From Albula goreensis (Eukaryota; Chordata; Actinopteri; Albuliformes; Albulidae), in the NCBI GenBank assembly GCA_022829145.1, contig CM040748.1:25366501-25430500 (forward strand): DNA of 64,000 nucleotides. The letters are read 5' to 3'. The position numbers and the translations under genes are program-made. Under the pieces are notes generated by a model. It searched no databases. It was not told where the DNA came from and saw nothing but the letters and a program-made list of their open reading frames with translations. Of the stretch, positions 38,100 to 51,889 are shown piece after piece (position 1 is the stretch's first letter; each line of letters begins with the position of its first letter).

Positions 38100-41000
38100 C
38101 ACCTATTTACACCAAAAACAATAGATGATAGCATCGCCTCAACACAGTCAAATCAGGTAGAGCTGTAAGAGGGAAGTGAGGGAGAGAAGTATACGTCATG
38201 TGACCTTCTGACTTTGTTGCAGCAATTACTGGACAGCACCAACATCCTCTCCTTTCAATAATGTGACAATAGCTTGTGGTGCAGCATGCTTGAATGAGTC
38301 TGCACTTTTGAAGTGTCACTTTCTGCAGGTTAGGACCTGTCTGAGTATCACCTGCTGATTGTGTTACATAAACACAGCCTAATTACAGAGCTGTCAGTTC
38401 TGTCACCAACTCCTTGGTTTCTGGGGTTGAGAGGGTGGGGGTGGTTAGGTGACTGTCTTGTATTTGAGATCTATTACCCACCCCCCACCAGCAATGAGCG
38501 CACATCATGTGCTTGTCTATGTGACAACATGCCACCTGGGTGCTATTGCTACAATTAGGCCTCAATAAACAAAGTCAGCAATTGTTTTGTTTTCTAAATA
38601 AATTGATAAAAATACCGTAGATATGGGGCAATTAACTCAGCCAAGAAATAAAAAACAATTGTTAAAACCACATTTGCAAGAAGACAAAAAAAAACTGTTG
38701 TTTGGACTTGATATTTCAAATTCATTTTAAGGTTAATCATATGCAACGTGAACAAAATGTCTCCAGGCTAAAATCTACAAACGCCTCGATTTCCCCCAGG
38801 AAACACGTTTGTGCACGTCGGCAGTGCCTCGAGCTGAGGGTGACATGCGATAGAAGCTGAGCCACAAAGGGAGAGATGGCAGTAAAATGGAAAACTCTAC
38901 AAATTTAACTATTTGTACAATACAGTCAAATAATTATCTCAGTAGAATGTAATGTCTATCGATTCAAGGAGGAGGTGATTTACATATGTGTTCTCTGCTA
39001 TGTCTATGTACTATTAATGTAGAGCCTTCCTGTCTCTAGCAAATCATATAATTAAAACATGAATATGATAAAGCAAATAAATGGTGAGCATAGCTGGAAA
39101 TTCAAATGAGTCCAGCGGCTCAAGTTGACCTACTCACTGACAAGGCTTCCCAGCACAAACTGTCAAGATTACTGCTACAGTACAGGAGCTGTTGTCTACT
39201 GTATGAGTACGAGCATAAAATGGGGCTAGAGCATTGAAAAGAATAAGCAGGACTGCACAGCAACTGTAGTCAGTACTAATGTAGTAAGGCAGCTTTGAAG
39301 CAGCCACCCTAGGAGTACACTTAGTATTTAGGCTAAATGAATATCTTGGTTTCAGAATTGCTGGTGCTGGTAATATTATAAGAGAGAGATGCATGCAGTT
39401 TTCTGTTATGTTTTATCTGACTGATGCATCACACAGATGTCTCAGCTGAGCTCTGCATCACAGGGCCTCTGACAGTTAACGAGGTTTCATTTCGGTGACT
39501 GACACACTCGTGACAATGTGCCCAGCTTTACGTATGTCCTCATTTTCAGTCCTGAAATGACTGACTGATAGATTTTCAGTTTGTTGCTTTACACATATCA
39601 AATAACGTGTAGCTACCAGGCTTCATCCTTTTGAAAACAGAATAAAGATGAAATGCTCAACAATGGCACCTTTGTCTTTTTTGAAAGAAAAGATGTTAAC
39701 CAAAATCATGTTATGTCATGATGTTAATCAAAAACATCTCATTTGTTTGAATTTGATTGGCAGTGATAAGGAAAGTCTAACAGAAGAAAGCCTGAATAAG
39801 TCCATCAGTCCTATGCTGGTGCCAGTCAGTAAGGCCTGTGACATACTGTAAAAATGGGCAGGTGCTCTACCCAGCTGTTCCTCATAACAGGATGTGCAAT
39901 CACCCTGCTGAGCTAAAGACCAAGGTCCCCCACCAAGGGAACCAATCACACTCGTATTGAAGCTCCAAGGGGAGCTCAAAGAACTGTCTGAATTCCACTA
40001 CCACCATGTGTCCAACTACATACTCACCTGATGCCAATTTCTTGTGCAGTTCTTGAATGCTTGAATGGTATTCAGGTACAAGTACTTCCTTACAAAGATT
40101 ATCCAATCAAATGTCCCAAGAACTCTGAGATCCTGAGATGAAAAGCATTATATTTACGCAAGCCATTATTAGTCTAATTATAGGGACAGTGGATCCATCA
40201 GAGTTCTCTGATGTGTCATGTTGGGTAAGAGGGTAGGACGAGCATGGTTTGGGTGGAAATGGCATTTGGCTCAGACAGAAATACTGACCAAAGCAAGTTT
40301 GTGGTTCCACAGTCTTGGCTGGTCTTAACAAAGAGCTATAGCCAAGACCTCTTCACCTTCATGTTATTTCAGAAGGACACTGTGGCCACTGGTTCTGCAA
40401 ATTCCTGAGACCCGACAATGGTGGAAAAATTAGTGAATTACCTGATGAGAAGTAATCTTTCCAATTATTTATGGTGGACAAGAATGCTCCCAAAATTCAC
40501 TAATCTGGTGGAAGAATAACATCGTAATGGTTATAGAACAGAACAGTAAAACGATTAAAAATTGCAATCTTTATTTCTTTGAAATAGGATATCAAAGATA
40601 AATTGTAATATTTATACCAGTACAAAAAAAAGATTGACACAATGAATATACAGCACAGAACACAAGAATAATCCTATTGCATTTTTGTACTTTTTAGATA
40701 TTTCAGTTTAAAGACAAATGTAAGTACTACTCTTTTCTGGTTTCCTGTTAAGCATCAGTACTTTATTTCCATTCATTAGCTATATTTGCAGAGACTGGCG
40801 GGAAGCAATTTCTCTCAAAGCTCTTCAAATTTCTTCACGATCTGTATTAACTGCGGTGAGACCTCCCCAAAAAAATGCAAGAATGGGCCAGGAGCACACC
40901 AATTTTCTGTGAGAAACCAATCAGCCAATCAGACACTCCAATCATGTAAAGCCATGGTCTTCCTTCCTGGTCATGAAGGGCAGTATTGTATGCTGGTTTC

Positions 41001-42100
41001 TGTGGTTAGTCAGCACACAATGACAAAACGAACCATTTAATTACAGTTAAATCTGGTACTGGTTGTGGAATTTCAAGTGAAAACAAAAAGCAGCACACAC
41101 TGCAGTCCAGCAGGACTAGGAATGAAGAACGTGGATGTAAATGGACAAACTTTGTGGACATGAACCTGATTGGGTTGGCCAGTTGATACTGCAGTCTTCC
41201 CCTCGGGGAGGAAACTACCTGGCATGCAGTCTGGTCCTTCTCTACACCAGCTTTGCCATTGGATTTCCCCTTATTAGGGAAATGACAACTATTTAAAGGG
41301 CGGTTTTCCAATGGCTGGCTCCAGCTGAATGGCCTCCTGCATACTGATGCACCAGCGAATTTCAGCTTTGCTTCACTTGCTGCTACTGCTGCTGTGGCAA
41401 TGTCCCTGCCAGCTCAGATACCGTGTTAGTCTTTAATTAACACCATGTGCCTTGGGTTCCAGTTAAATCAATGTGCTAGCGGACAATTACCAATAAATAA
41501 GAGAATAACACAAGGGAAGGCACAGAAGTATCACCCAGCCGAGACTACTCCATCGAGGGGGAAAAAAGGGGAACATACTGTAAAACCGGATATTTTCGCA
41601 AAAAACTTCATTTTACTGCCTGGTAAAATTTTGCTAACAATGCAAGTAAATTGTCCAGAGTGTGAAAAGCATTTCCCATTTTACAGTAGTCAGGGGGTGT
41701 CACCAACTCCACTGAAAGAGTATACATCTAATCCTTAAAACACTTAAATATTATTTCTTTTTTTAAATCAAATCTATATTTGCTTCTCTTTAGAACAGAA
41801 AGAACATTTATTGTTTGGTTTACATAAGGCATAGAGGGCATAAGAAATGAACTCAATATGTATTCCTTACACCCCCTCTGCTAAAAAATAAACAGCACAA
41901 TAATTAACAATGGCAAACATGACACATAAAGTACTGTATGAATGGCATGATGCAAACACAGCAAACAAAACAGGGTATGTTGCAGACTTTCTGCAAAAGA
42001 TCTTTACAAAATCAGACAGAAGCAAACGAGGAAAAAAATGGAGCTTGTTGCGGCTCCACACTGCAGTGCGGTGTAATATGCAGTGCAGATGTGTCGATGC
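38100..42100. other. AT-rich noncoding stretch downstream of sept9
   Basis: No exon recognised. Holds a partial MITE (about 41070-41135) and an 11-bp inverted repeat ATTAGTGAATT / AATTCACTAAT at about 40431 and 40495. Confidence 0.4.
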
Positions 42101-42169
42101 CCCCCCTTAACATACAAACCAACCCCCATATCTTCACAACTCTACAGTACACAACACAATACAATATAA

Positions 42170-43058
42170 CCTGTCATTTTTTTTATTTATGCATTTTCTT
42201 TTGCCTTTCAACTGGTCTTTAAACCATTTGCCCATCCCTGCAGTGAGCTGCTCTGCTGGCGTGACGTACTGTGAACAAACCCTCTCAGTCTCCAAATTAA
42301 CATGTCCATTTTCTTTTCGCACAGTGAAACTTGCAGTCTCCTCCCATCATGGCCCCACAAACCAGGGTAGTCTGTCCCAGGTCATCCACATTTCTGGCTC
42401 ACCACCTCTATGGACCTCTTCTCCATTAAAAAAATCCTGTCATCTTTACCAACTTAATTTGATTGATTAATAATGGAAAAAAAAACACCTTACTAGGAAT
42501 GTGCAGGGTTAGACAGTAACAAAAAAGGGTCAACTTTATTGCAGCACATTTTGACAGAATCGAGACGGCCTTCGGCAAATATGGCATGGTGTCAAAAAAC
42601 AGAGATCCTGTCTCTCTGTTTTCATTCATCTGGCCCTGCTTTAACACTGCTCACCCTAATACCAGTTACTCAGAGGGGAGTGTGCTCGGGCAGGCGTCAG
42701 GACACGGAAACAGCATGTGAGAATGACTCTGATGTGAGTGGCAACCATTAGACACAAAGGTCTAATCAATCATTTTAAAAAAGATCAGTTGCTGTCAGGC
42801 ATTCTGTCAACAACTGGATTATCTGTCAACAACACTGACTATGTACGGAGTCTGGGACTTGGCGAGGCATAGCTGGAGAAAAGCAGAACCCATGAAAGGG
42901 CTAACAAGAATGGTCTAGATTTGAGGGCCGGAGCTGGGAGGGTGGTTGAAGGGTAGTCAGACAATCGGGACAGAGAGGAGTAATGGGACAGAGCGGGGAA
43001 AGGGGGTCATATTTGGCAGGAGCAGATTTGGGGCGGGGGAGTGGCTGGGCAGAACTGT
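42170..43058 (-). other. sept9: sept9 3' UTR with two candidate poly(A) signals
   Basis: On the minus strand an AATAAA lies at 42540-42535, followed by a T-rich run. A second AATAAA lies at 42187-42182, followed by a strongly GT-rich stretch (about 42125-42165) that looks like a better downstream element. The 3' UTR would be about 0.5 or 0.9 kb. The extent is inferred; only transcript data can choose. Confidence 0.5.
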
Positions 43059-43203
43059 CTACATCTCATGGGAAGAAACATCGTTCTCGTGCTCGTGCTC
43101 AGTGACCCCATTGGTCTGCGTGTTGGTCTCGTTGAGTCTGCGGACCCGGTACACCTCATAGTGGATGTTACTGGTGATGTCCTTGATGTTCTGCATGTGG
43201 GTT
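43059..43203 (-). CDS. sept9: sept9 last coding exon, residues 290-337 and stop
   Basis: Acceptor TCTTAG|A; it ends with TAG at 43061-43059. It encodes [20 protein letters not shown] and RRLNE, then a variable tail with EHEHEN and SSHEM. The conserved part ends the alpha-6 region of the GTPase fold. The tail is short and has no heptad pattern, as in SEPT3/9/12 proteins. Confidence 0.95.
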
Positions 43204-46200
43204 CTAAGAGACAGCCAGGGAGGAAGGGAAATATGTAAGCCTGTTATTCTCACACACACATGCAGTCATACATCTCTCCACAAACAAAAAATAAATAGCA
43301 GACAGGAGAGAAAGTTAGGGGACCAGCCAAACTCTTTGAAATATGTTTTTAATGATCAGCCTCTCCTCAGAAGCCCCTCAGGGCCGTGAGGAAGGACACT
43401 GCCTTTCCTGAACACCCAGAGAGGTAGTCCTAACAGTGGGTGGCATCCTCATGCAATTCCCCACGTGTCACTTCTATGCAGCTCACTAAAGCCCAAATCT
43501 GCACAAATGTGTTCATAAAAAAGATCATACTCCCCTCTCTTTGAACTTCATACACAAACATTTCACATAAAATATTTAAGAACACCACCCCTGCTAAGAC
43601 TATCCTTTTCTTTCCCTGCTAGTTAAGGCCATGTCATTATTTATTATGTGAGCAATCCACATCACAAGCACATGCTTTTGAACCACATAATAAATAATTT
43701 TGGCAAGAGAGTAGAAAATCATAAAAATCGCTCACCTAATAAGCAGGTCCCGCAAATAGGCAAACTCACAGTGTGCAATGTTCTCCACTGAAAAGACAGT
43801 ATTCAGAAAAGGCATGCATGAGTATTTTTGGCCATGTTTATGAGATAGTAGAAACTACACACACACGCACATGCAAACTACAAATTAAGACCATGGCACA
43901 TTTTCCTGACATAAATTGGTTCATTACTCATTCTATATTTTACATTCTGCACATTCTGTGAGGGGGAAAAAAGGATCACTAGCTGAATATTTACCGGACA
44001 GACTGGAATGAGTGCACGAATGCAAGTCTCACGCACTCCACTAGAGGGCAGATGTATAATGTAGTGCCTCAGGGTAAAGAACACAATGTGATGATGACTG
44101 CAGTGAGATCTGCTTTTTTATCCCACAGAACAGATAATCAGTTCTCCCTTACACTGCATATTCCCACTCAAATGCTCTCTTACAGTAGCATTAAGACTAT
44201 GGCTGAATATGGTAAAAAGGTTATTGCAATACTTTAAAAGTCTAAAGCTGGAAATGAATGCCCTTCTGACACATTTGGGTGGAATCACCAGACAAAGAAC
44301 AGCTCCCATGCCACGTTTTGTGCAGATTCCTGTAGCTCTTTGCTGCTTATTTCAACTACAAACTGGTCTCACATTGCAGTGGGAACAGCTCAAACTGAAA
44401 CCCTCTGAATCTGAATGCAGGAAATGTCAGATTTCATTTGTTTGAAAAGCAGGGAGGCAGGACTCTCGGTCAGTCGGAACGTGCCTCATTAAAACTGCTC
44501 CGCGGAACCGCTGCCACACGTGCCGTGCCGCTTCGCAAGCCAATGAGATCTACAAGCTGCAGGGGCACAGGAAGTCCCTGGCGCTCCAAGCGTGACAGAC
44601 AGCAGCCAGCGGACGGATCCCCATTGCAGAGACAATGGGTGGGCATGCTGGTAGCAGAGGTGTGGGCGGGCACGCAGGCGGGACCAAGGATGGATGGATG
44701 AATACTCCATGGACCGATGGAGTGCCGCAGCATGGACAAAGCTGGGGGCTCTCGCCATGGGACCTGAACCCAGTTGAGAAACAGAGTACCGCTTCAGTGC
44801 GGCTTTGTTTTTAGCGCGGTGGCAGGCATGCATGGTGCAGTCTGTGGTTATTGCCAGCCCAGCACAATCTCCAGCCTCTCATAGAATGGAGTCATTGTGT
44901 TCTCTAGGGGGGCACTGTGTTCTCTCCTCTTTCCCTGGCCCTCCCTCTTTAACTTCCTTCTGTCTCCCACCCAGCTCTTCCTCCCTCCTTCCCTCCCTCT
45001 TTTACATGCTTTTCTTTCTCTCCCTTTCTACAGTATTCATTTATATTTCTGTACCAGGATGTTTTTAACTGCTGGGTTGCCACAGGTCCAGATGAAGATC
45101 TCAAAATGCTTAATGAGACAATGTACTCTCATTAATGTGTTATGGTTTTAGAAAATCAGATCATTAAGTCACCGTTCTGAAATGTACATTACGCAGGTCT
45201 CTGGGGTGAATAGATTGAGCGAGCTTGATTAATACCACTTTGGCATGAATCCACATTGCAGCGTAGTTCAATATTTCAGGGTAAATTAATTGTGGGGTAG
45301 ATCAATTATATGGTATCAGTGCTGGAGAGTAGATTAGTGTGGATCCATTCTGGAGTACAGGCAGGTGCTGCATATTGTCACCATTAGCTTAAGTGACACG
45401 GTAAAGCCATCTCACCATCACTGAATGATTAGGTTTCCCTTTCCACAGACAGCTTCAGTTACCTGACCATCTGATGTCTGCATCTTTGCTTTCACACTGG
45501 AACTTTACGGGGGAAGGACTGCTCCTCCACTGTGTTTTCTCGTACAAGTGCTGACATGAGCAAACTGTGGTCCAAAACACTGACCCTACCAAAAGCCATA
45601 TGGTTCAGCCAATCAAGTGTGACCCACAGCATGTCTTTGGCTTGGAGCCTACATACTATACAATAAATATAATGGTCCCAATCTATAAATATGGTCATAA
45701 AAACAGCTCCATAGAATTACACAGATGGCCTTTAAATCAATTTTAAGTATGTCTCAGTGAAAGCTTGTCTAATCATAACCATGGGGCAAACTAATATCCC
45801 ATTCTCTAGTTATAATGTAAAAAAGAATCTTTTCTGGTTCCCCACTTTAGATAATACCACCCACTTAAGGAGATATTACCCTCCATGGTGCCCCCATTTA
45901 GAGGCTATTACCTTCTATGGTGCCCCATTTTGTTTTCCTTCCCAGAAGCCTTCTCCCATTGACTTGGTACTCCTGGTCACTCCCAACCACTGCAAAGGGG
46001 ATCATCTCCTAAGGGTTGAGCACAGAAATCACGAGGTCAGGGGTCATCAAACTCACTGTACAGACATTAAAATACTACCAATTCTATGTTCTTGGATAAG
46101 TATTTCCTCAGCTTATCTCACTATATACATTATACACTAATTACACACTTAACGCAGCAAGTTAATATGACTTCTCAATGATAGTTCTTGGGGACACACA

Positions 46201-48457
46201 CATGGTCTCTAGGCTCGGCATGCATCGTCATTGCTAGGAGGTGAAAAGCACCTCTGCTTCATACTTACTCTGATCTTCTCATTAATCATCCTGTCCTCAG
46301 CATCCTCATCAAACTCTTTCTGAGGGTACACATCAATCCCATTGGCTCGCAGTTCCTCCCTGATCTGCGACCACAAACACAAACACATCTAGTCAGTTAA
46401 GTTGTTTCATGGGCACAACTACACAAAAATGTGTAGTAAACACCACCGTATAGTAATCATCTAAACTAGAGAAGTATTCAAATATCAGCAACATATAAGC
46501 ACGCCAGCATATGTGTTCCCTATGGATAAACTCTGTGTACCGCAGGACCAGGGTAACAGCGCAAGTCATAAAAACCGAAATTATGACTGAGTGTCTTGGT
46601 ATGCGGTCAATGCGGTCAACTTCCAATAGAAAGAGGAGTGTGTAGAGGCAGGGCATTCCTGAAACAATGGCCTGTCCCTACGCACTGACGTAGCCGTCTG
46701 GTCATCCCCCACACAAGGCCTGAGAGCACAGGAACTCATGAGGTGGAGAGAGCGACCAGCCCAGTACAATAACACAGAAGGGCCCTCGTCACGTCATGGG
46801 GCCCAGCCTGGGGCAGGAAGCAGGGGAAGCTGGGTTGAGTCCCACAGAGAGAGGGGTGACCCCCACCAACGGGGTGATTGATGAGGAGCACTCAAGAAGT
46901 TTGAGTTATCATTGCATACACAATAAATTAAATACAGAGGAAAAACATGAGTTGTCCGCCGCTGTACTGAGGTCAGTGTGAAATTTCTCACTCCTGTAAT
47001 CTTTCATGCAAACACACTAATCTGAGCCAGTAGTTTAGGAAAATGAAGACAATATTTTCTAAAATGAAAACAAAAATGGCTTCAATAAAGACAAAGTGAT
47101 GTAAAATACTAATGAGCCAACTTTAAAGATTTTGGTGGAGAGTCTGTAGCCTTCTTTTCAAAGTTCCTATTCAAAAAAGTTATGATGATAGAATATCCTC
47201 TTCCCACACAGCAGAGGAAGTGACATCAAGTTACACCACAGGCATACCAGGGCTGCGTTCAAAAGTCAAGTTGTACCACTTCTCCTTCACCTCATCTCCA
47301 CCCTCTCATCAATACAGAGACACTGGAGGGAGGGACCAAACGAGGTGGTAGTGGAGGAGAGGAAGATACAACCTTTGAGTATTAGAACGCACCTAAGAGT
47401 CACCAAGACAAGCACAGCTGCTGAGGCATAAAATCTCTGATATGAAGAAGGTTTTTTCTTGTTTTTTCCCCCCCATGTGTAGGCCAATGGCCGCAAGTAA
47501 CAGCATCAAAATCCTTAGATTTAATATTCCCCTACAGCCAATCAAAACAACGTATTACGAGCCCCAAGCTTCCGTCTCATTGGGACAATTTTCTTGTTTG
47601 TCCTCATTGGCCTGGAACAGTGGCCAAAACACCCCAGTATGTATCCTGCTCTAATAGAACTATAATGGAGAATGCCAGACCAAGAGCGGAAATGCACATC
47701 CCCTAGCCTGTCTTCATCTCCTTTCAAGGCTGACTGCCATCCAAGAGAAACAAGGAAACAGTGGGGCTTATATTACACCACACCTTGTGTTTGTTTGTGT
47801 GCCTGTGTGCGAGCGTGTGTACGTTGGGGGGTGGGGAGGTATGGGTTTGGGAGGGGGTTAAGTGGGTTAAGGTGAGGCAGGAAAACAGGAAACGAACAGC
47901 ACCCTGCTCTTTCTCCAAGCCCTATGCCCAGGCAGAAGGGCACAGGGAGAGTGAATGAGTAAACTCTCCACCCAGCAGCCTGGCAGTCCTGGGGGCCCCC
48001 TTGGGACACAAGATCCCCCCCCCTTCCCAAGAGAGGACTGTGACATATGTTCACAGTGTTCACAGTGCAGAGCAAGCCATCCGATTACACGGAGATCCAC
48101 TGCCCCGGAAAACTCTGCTTCGGAGAGATTAAAGAAACTCTGCTCCAGATGACACGCTGCTGCTAGCTGAAGAGTACAGTTGATCTCTCATTTGGGCCTT
48201 CTACATACAGGACACAGGCTGATGCTACAGTGGGCTACACAGGACAATATGTCTATGTGGTTGTTTTTCAGGCCCACCTTCCCCTCTTTCATTTTGTTTT
48301 TTTGGCAGTCCTTCAATACCTACCAGTGTGTTCCTGCCCCTTCTTCAACCCCCCTAATATAAAGGGTTTTGTGAAGTGGCTGCCAACATATATTAGCTTA
48401 GGCGGAAGCTACTCAGAACTGCAGACATACCTGTCTAATGGGAGCTTGAGTGTTGTG

Positions 48458-48509
<52 letters not shown>

Positions 48510-51500
48510 GGGGGTGTTGTTTACCTTCTTTTTGAAGAAGTCTCTCTCCTCCAGAGTTAAAGTGTCTGCCTTGGCGATGACAGGGACTATGTTGACCACT
48601 TTACTGAGGCGCCTCATGAACTCCACATCTAGGGGCCTCAGGCTGAGAGAGACAGGAGGAATTCAATGAGAAACACAGCTGAGGAGGAAGGCCTCAAACC
48701 CCAAGGTTATAGATGGGAACCTGGCCAGCGTGCTGACAAAACTTGTTGGGACAAAGACGACACCATTTATTCATTCAGTTTGCCACCATGGAAACAGCAT
48801 GATGCGGGATGAAAACCAACCACGTGGATCATATGACCAAGGCATGAGGGCAATGGCATGGTATATGCCTTTCTCCTCTTTGTCTTTTACTGCAGGTCCT
48901 TAAGCAGACCAGCAGGGGGCAACAGCACTGCACTCACTGATCTTTGATATGTAACAGACTGGCACCTCCAGCTGCAATATCTTTTGTACCCTGCCTATAA
49001 CTTGTCCTATTGTGAGCAAGTTTTACACCTCAAGGATAACTCTAGCTGAAGCACACAGTCTGCTTGTTCATGCTGCCAGGATGAACAAAACCTTTTTCCT
49101 AAGGTAAAATTTAAATGGAAACTTAATTCTGTGGTCAAAAACTTCATCTGAAAGCATCAAAGAGAGATAAGAACAGGAAGTGGTTCAAAGCGGAAGTTTT
49201 TACAGACTGGGTCCAAAAAAACATGAATTATTGAAGTATAAACTAGCTCCAGCAGAGCTGCTCACACCTTCCATATCCAGTGCATGTAACGGCAATCAGA
49301 GAATAAGGTGGAATTACATTTCACATCCTGCATCTTACCAAAAAGGACATCTTTTGGAGTCCTACACCCTGGGGAGTATTGCACAGGCACCCAAAACTAA
49401 CATGATCTGAGGCTAGTGATGATCCCTCTATTATGTTTAGTGGAGTATCGTGGCGTGGGAAGACTGTCCTACTGAAAGCCAAAGAATTCACTTCATTAGG
49501 CATTCAAAACTGGAAGCGGTTCTCAGCCTATAAACAGACTGTCAGACTTTGATGTTCTGCTTCATAAACAACCCTGTGAGAGTAAGAGCACTCTTGGTTC
49601 TCTTAAACTGTGGGGTAACATGGTGAAATATGTTTAAATCCCCACAAAGAATTAACAGTGTGTACTGTGTGTGAGCCCCCACATGGTATACCCAGCGAAG
49701 CAAACGTTTAGGTACCCACAGATAACGCACAGTGAGAACCATTTGTGAGGGTCCTTTGTCAATGATGCCACTTCTGCTTTCCAAAGCTGACCGTGGCTAT
49801 TTTCAGAACAAAGTGTATTGTCAGCAGAGCCTCGGGTTAATACATTTTTTTCATCCTTTCCAATTAGTCTTGTGAGGCTCAGTGCCACAGTTCAAAGCTC
49901 TGCAGCAGCTGCAGAGAGGCTCATGGGACTAGCATCTGCAATGCTGGATAAACATGAAAGACTGATCCATTTTATAGGGGAGACCACGCGATCACACACA
50001 TCCTCATCTGTCACACCCCAAAAAAACCACAAATGTGCCCATGGCTCCTCTGGGTCACATGTCACAGGACAGAGACCTGGGGGGAGCAGCATATCCTCAA
50101 GCTGTGTGAGTGGAAGATGCATGCACACTGACACACAAAACCCCTCCACACATAACTCCATCACCACACACCCAAAAGAGCACTCCATACGCACGCACGC
50201 ACGCATACATGAGTAAACATGCTTATGGGGACGTGTTTGCACATGTGTATAAATCCACACACAGGGGAAAAAAAAACCCCACATAAAGATACACTCATAA
50301 CCAGAACATGTCTCTCACACACACACGCAAACACACACACACACACACCATCACATATTAAAATAAGCCAGTGGTTCATAACTGGAAGAATGACCATCTT
50401 GATTCATGCCACTGAAAGCCAATTTGTGGTCTCATTTAAATAAAAAACAGGAAAAGAAAGACATTGAAGTATAAAAGGAAGGAGCAACCACACAGCATAC
50501 AGCTTTTCTCTCTCTTTTTTCTCTATACGCAGTCAGCAGAAGACTCCAGCTGCAGCTCATACGTGTGCTCTGGTGGTATTTTCTGACACGGAGGTCAGGC
50601 CCAGTCACAGCGATCTTCTAGCAGAGGATACAGGAACAAATCCAAGGGGTTGGGCAGACCTTCATCCCACACTTAACAATGACTTTGTTCCGCTTCATGT
50701 TAACCACATACACTAAAACAAAAGTAGACTATTTACTTCTCCTATTGTGGATTATGGTGCATTTTTAAAGGAAATGCACCATAATCCATAATAGATCTTC
50801 AGAGTGTCAACATTTCCTGCACCATCATATGGTCCAGCATGCTGCCAGTACTACTGAATTTACATTTACAGTATAATCATTATATTCCTTGTAATTTCTT
50901 CATTATGCCTTCATGGCACAGACACGAGGCGCAATAAAATATGGATTTGGCAGCATATCTAAGTAATTGGTTACAGACACTGGCTAGAGCACTCAACAGA
51001 GCATTCATTTGTGAAAACACATGACCAGAAAAGCACAGCAAGAGAGCAGGGCAGAGAAACCCTTCTTTATAAGGATGGGGCAGATTCCACCTACGGCTAG
51101 ATTCCCCTGCAAAGAGAAAAAACTCAGTTTGTGACCCAACACATCCCTCTCTGTTCTCTTGCCAGTTTTCCATTCCTCTTTAATAAAGCCACTGGTCCAA
51201 GCAGCAGTGACCCCCTCCTATCATAGGTTGGTTTTGAGGTGTTCAGATCCACTTTCTGCCTCTGTTACATTTTATGTATTAGGCAGATACTCTCATCCAG
51301 AGCAAAATGTGCAACTTTTTATTCCAATAAAATCCGTTTATGTAGCAGGATATTCATTGAGGTGGTATCAAGGGTACAACAGAAGGGCTCCACCAGGGGA
51401 TTGAGCGTGCAACTCCCTGAGCCAGCTCCATGTCTGCTATAAATGGGGAATATACATGGGGAAAGCCTGGGGTACAGCCAGTCCAGGGTGCAGTGTGACC

Positions 51501-51792
51501 CTCCACACTAGCACAGAGTTCCTCTGAAGTGTGCTCCTAAAGTCTCCGGGTGGCAGTAAGGAAGCCACTGACTTCCTGTTTTAGTGTTTCGTCTCCAAAA
51601 TGGGAGGCCCCTGGAAAAGCAGGTGCTGCAGGTTTGCAGGAGGGGGCTAGAGAACAGCCCCCTTTCTTAAAAAAAACAGGCCATGGCTTGTGCTGTGTGA
51701 CACAAAGCTACCCTCAACACAGTCCCAGCTGACACAAAGTCAGAAGAACACAGCCTGCAGGCAGCTGCTTTGAGGATGGAGGAGTATGTGGT

Positions 51793-51889
<97 letters not shown>

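Noticed and set aside
44438..44701. 87-codon frame in a GC-rich sept9 intron block
   Set aside because: Open frames on both strands at once reflect GC-rich composition. No domain or splice support.
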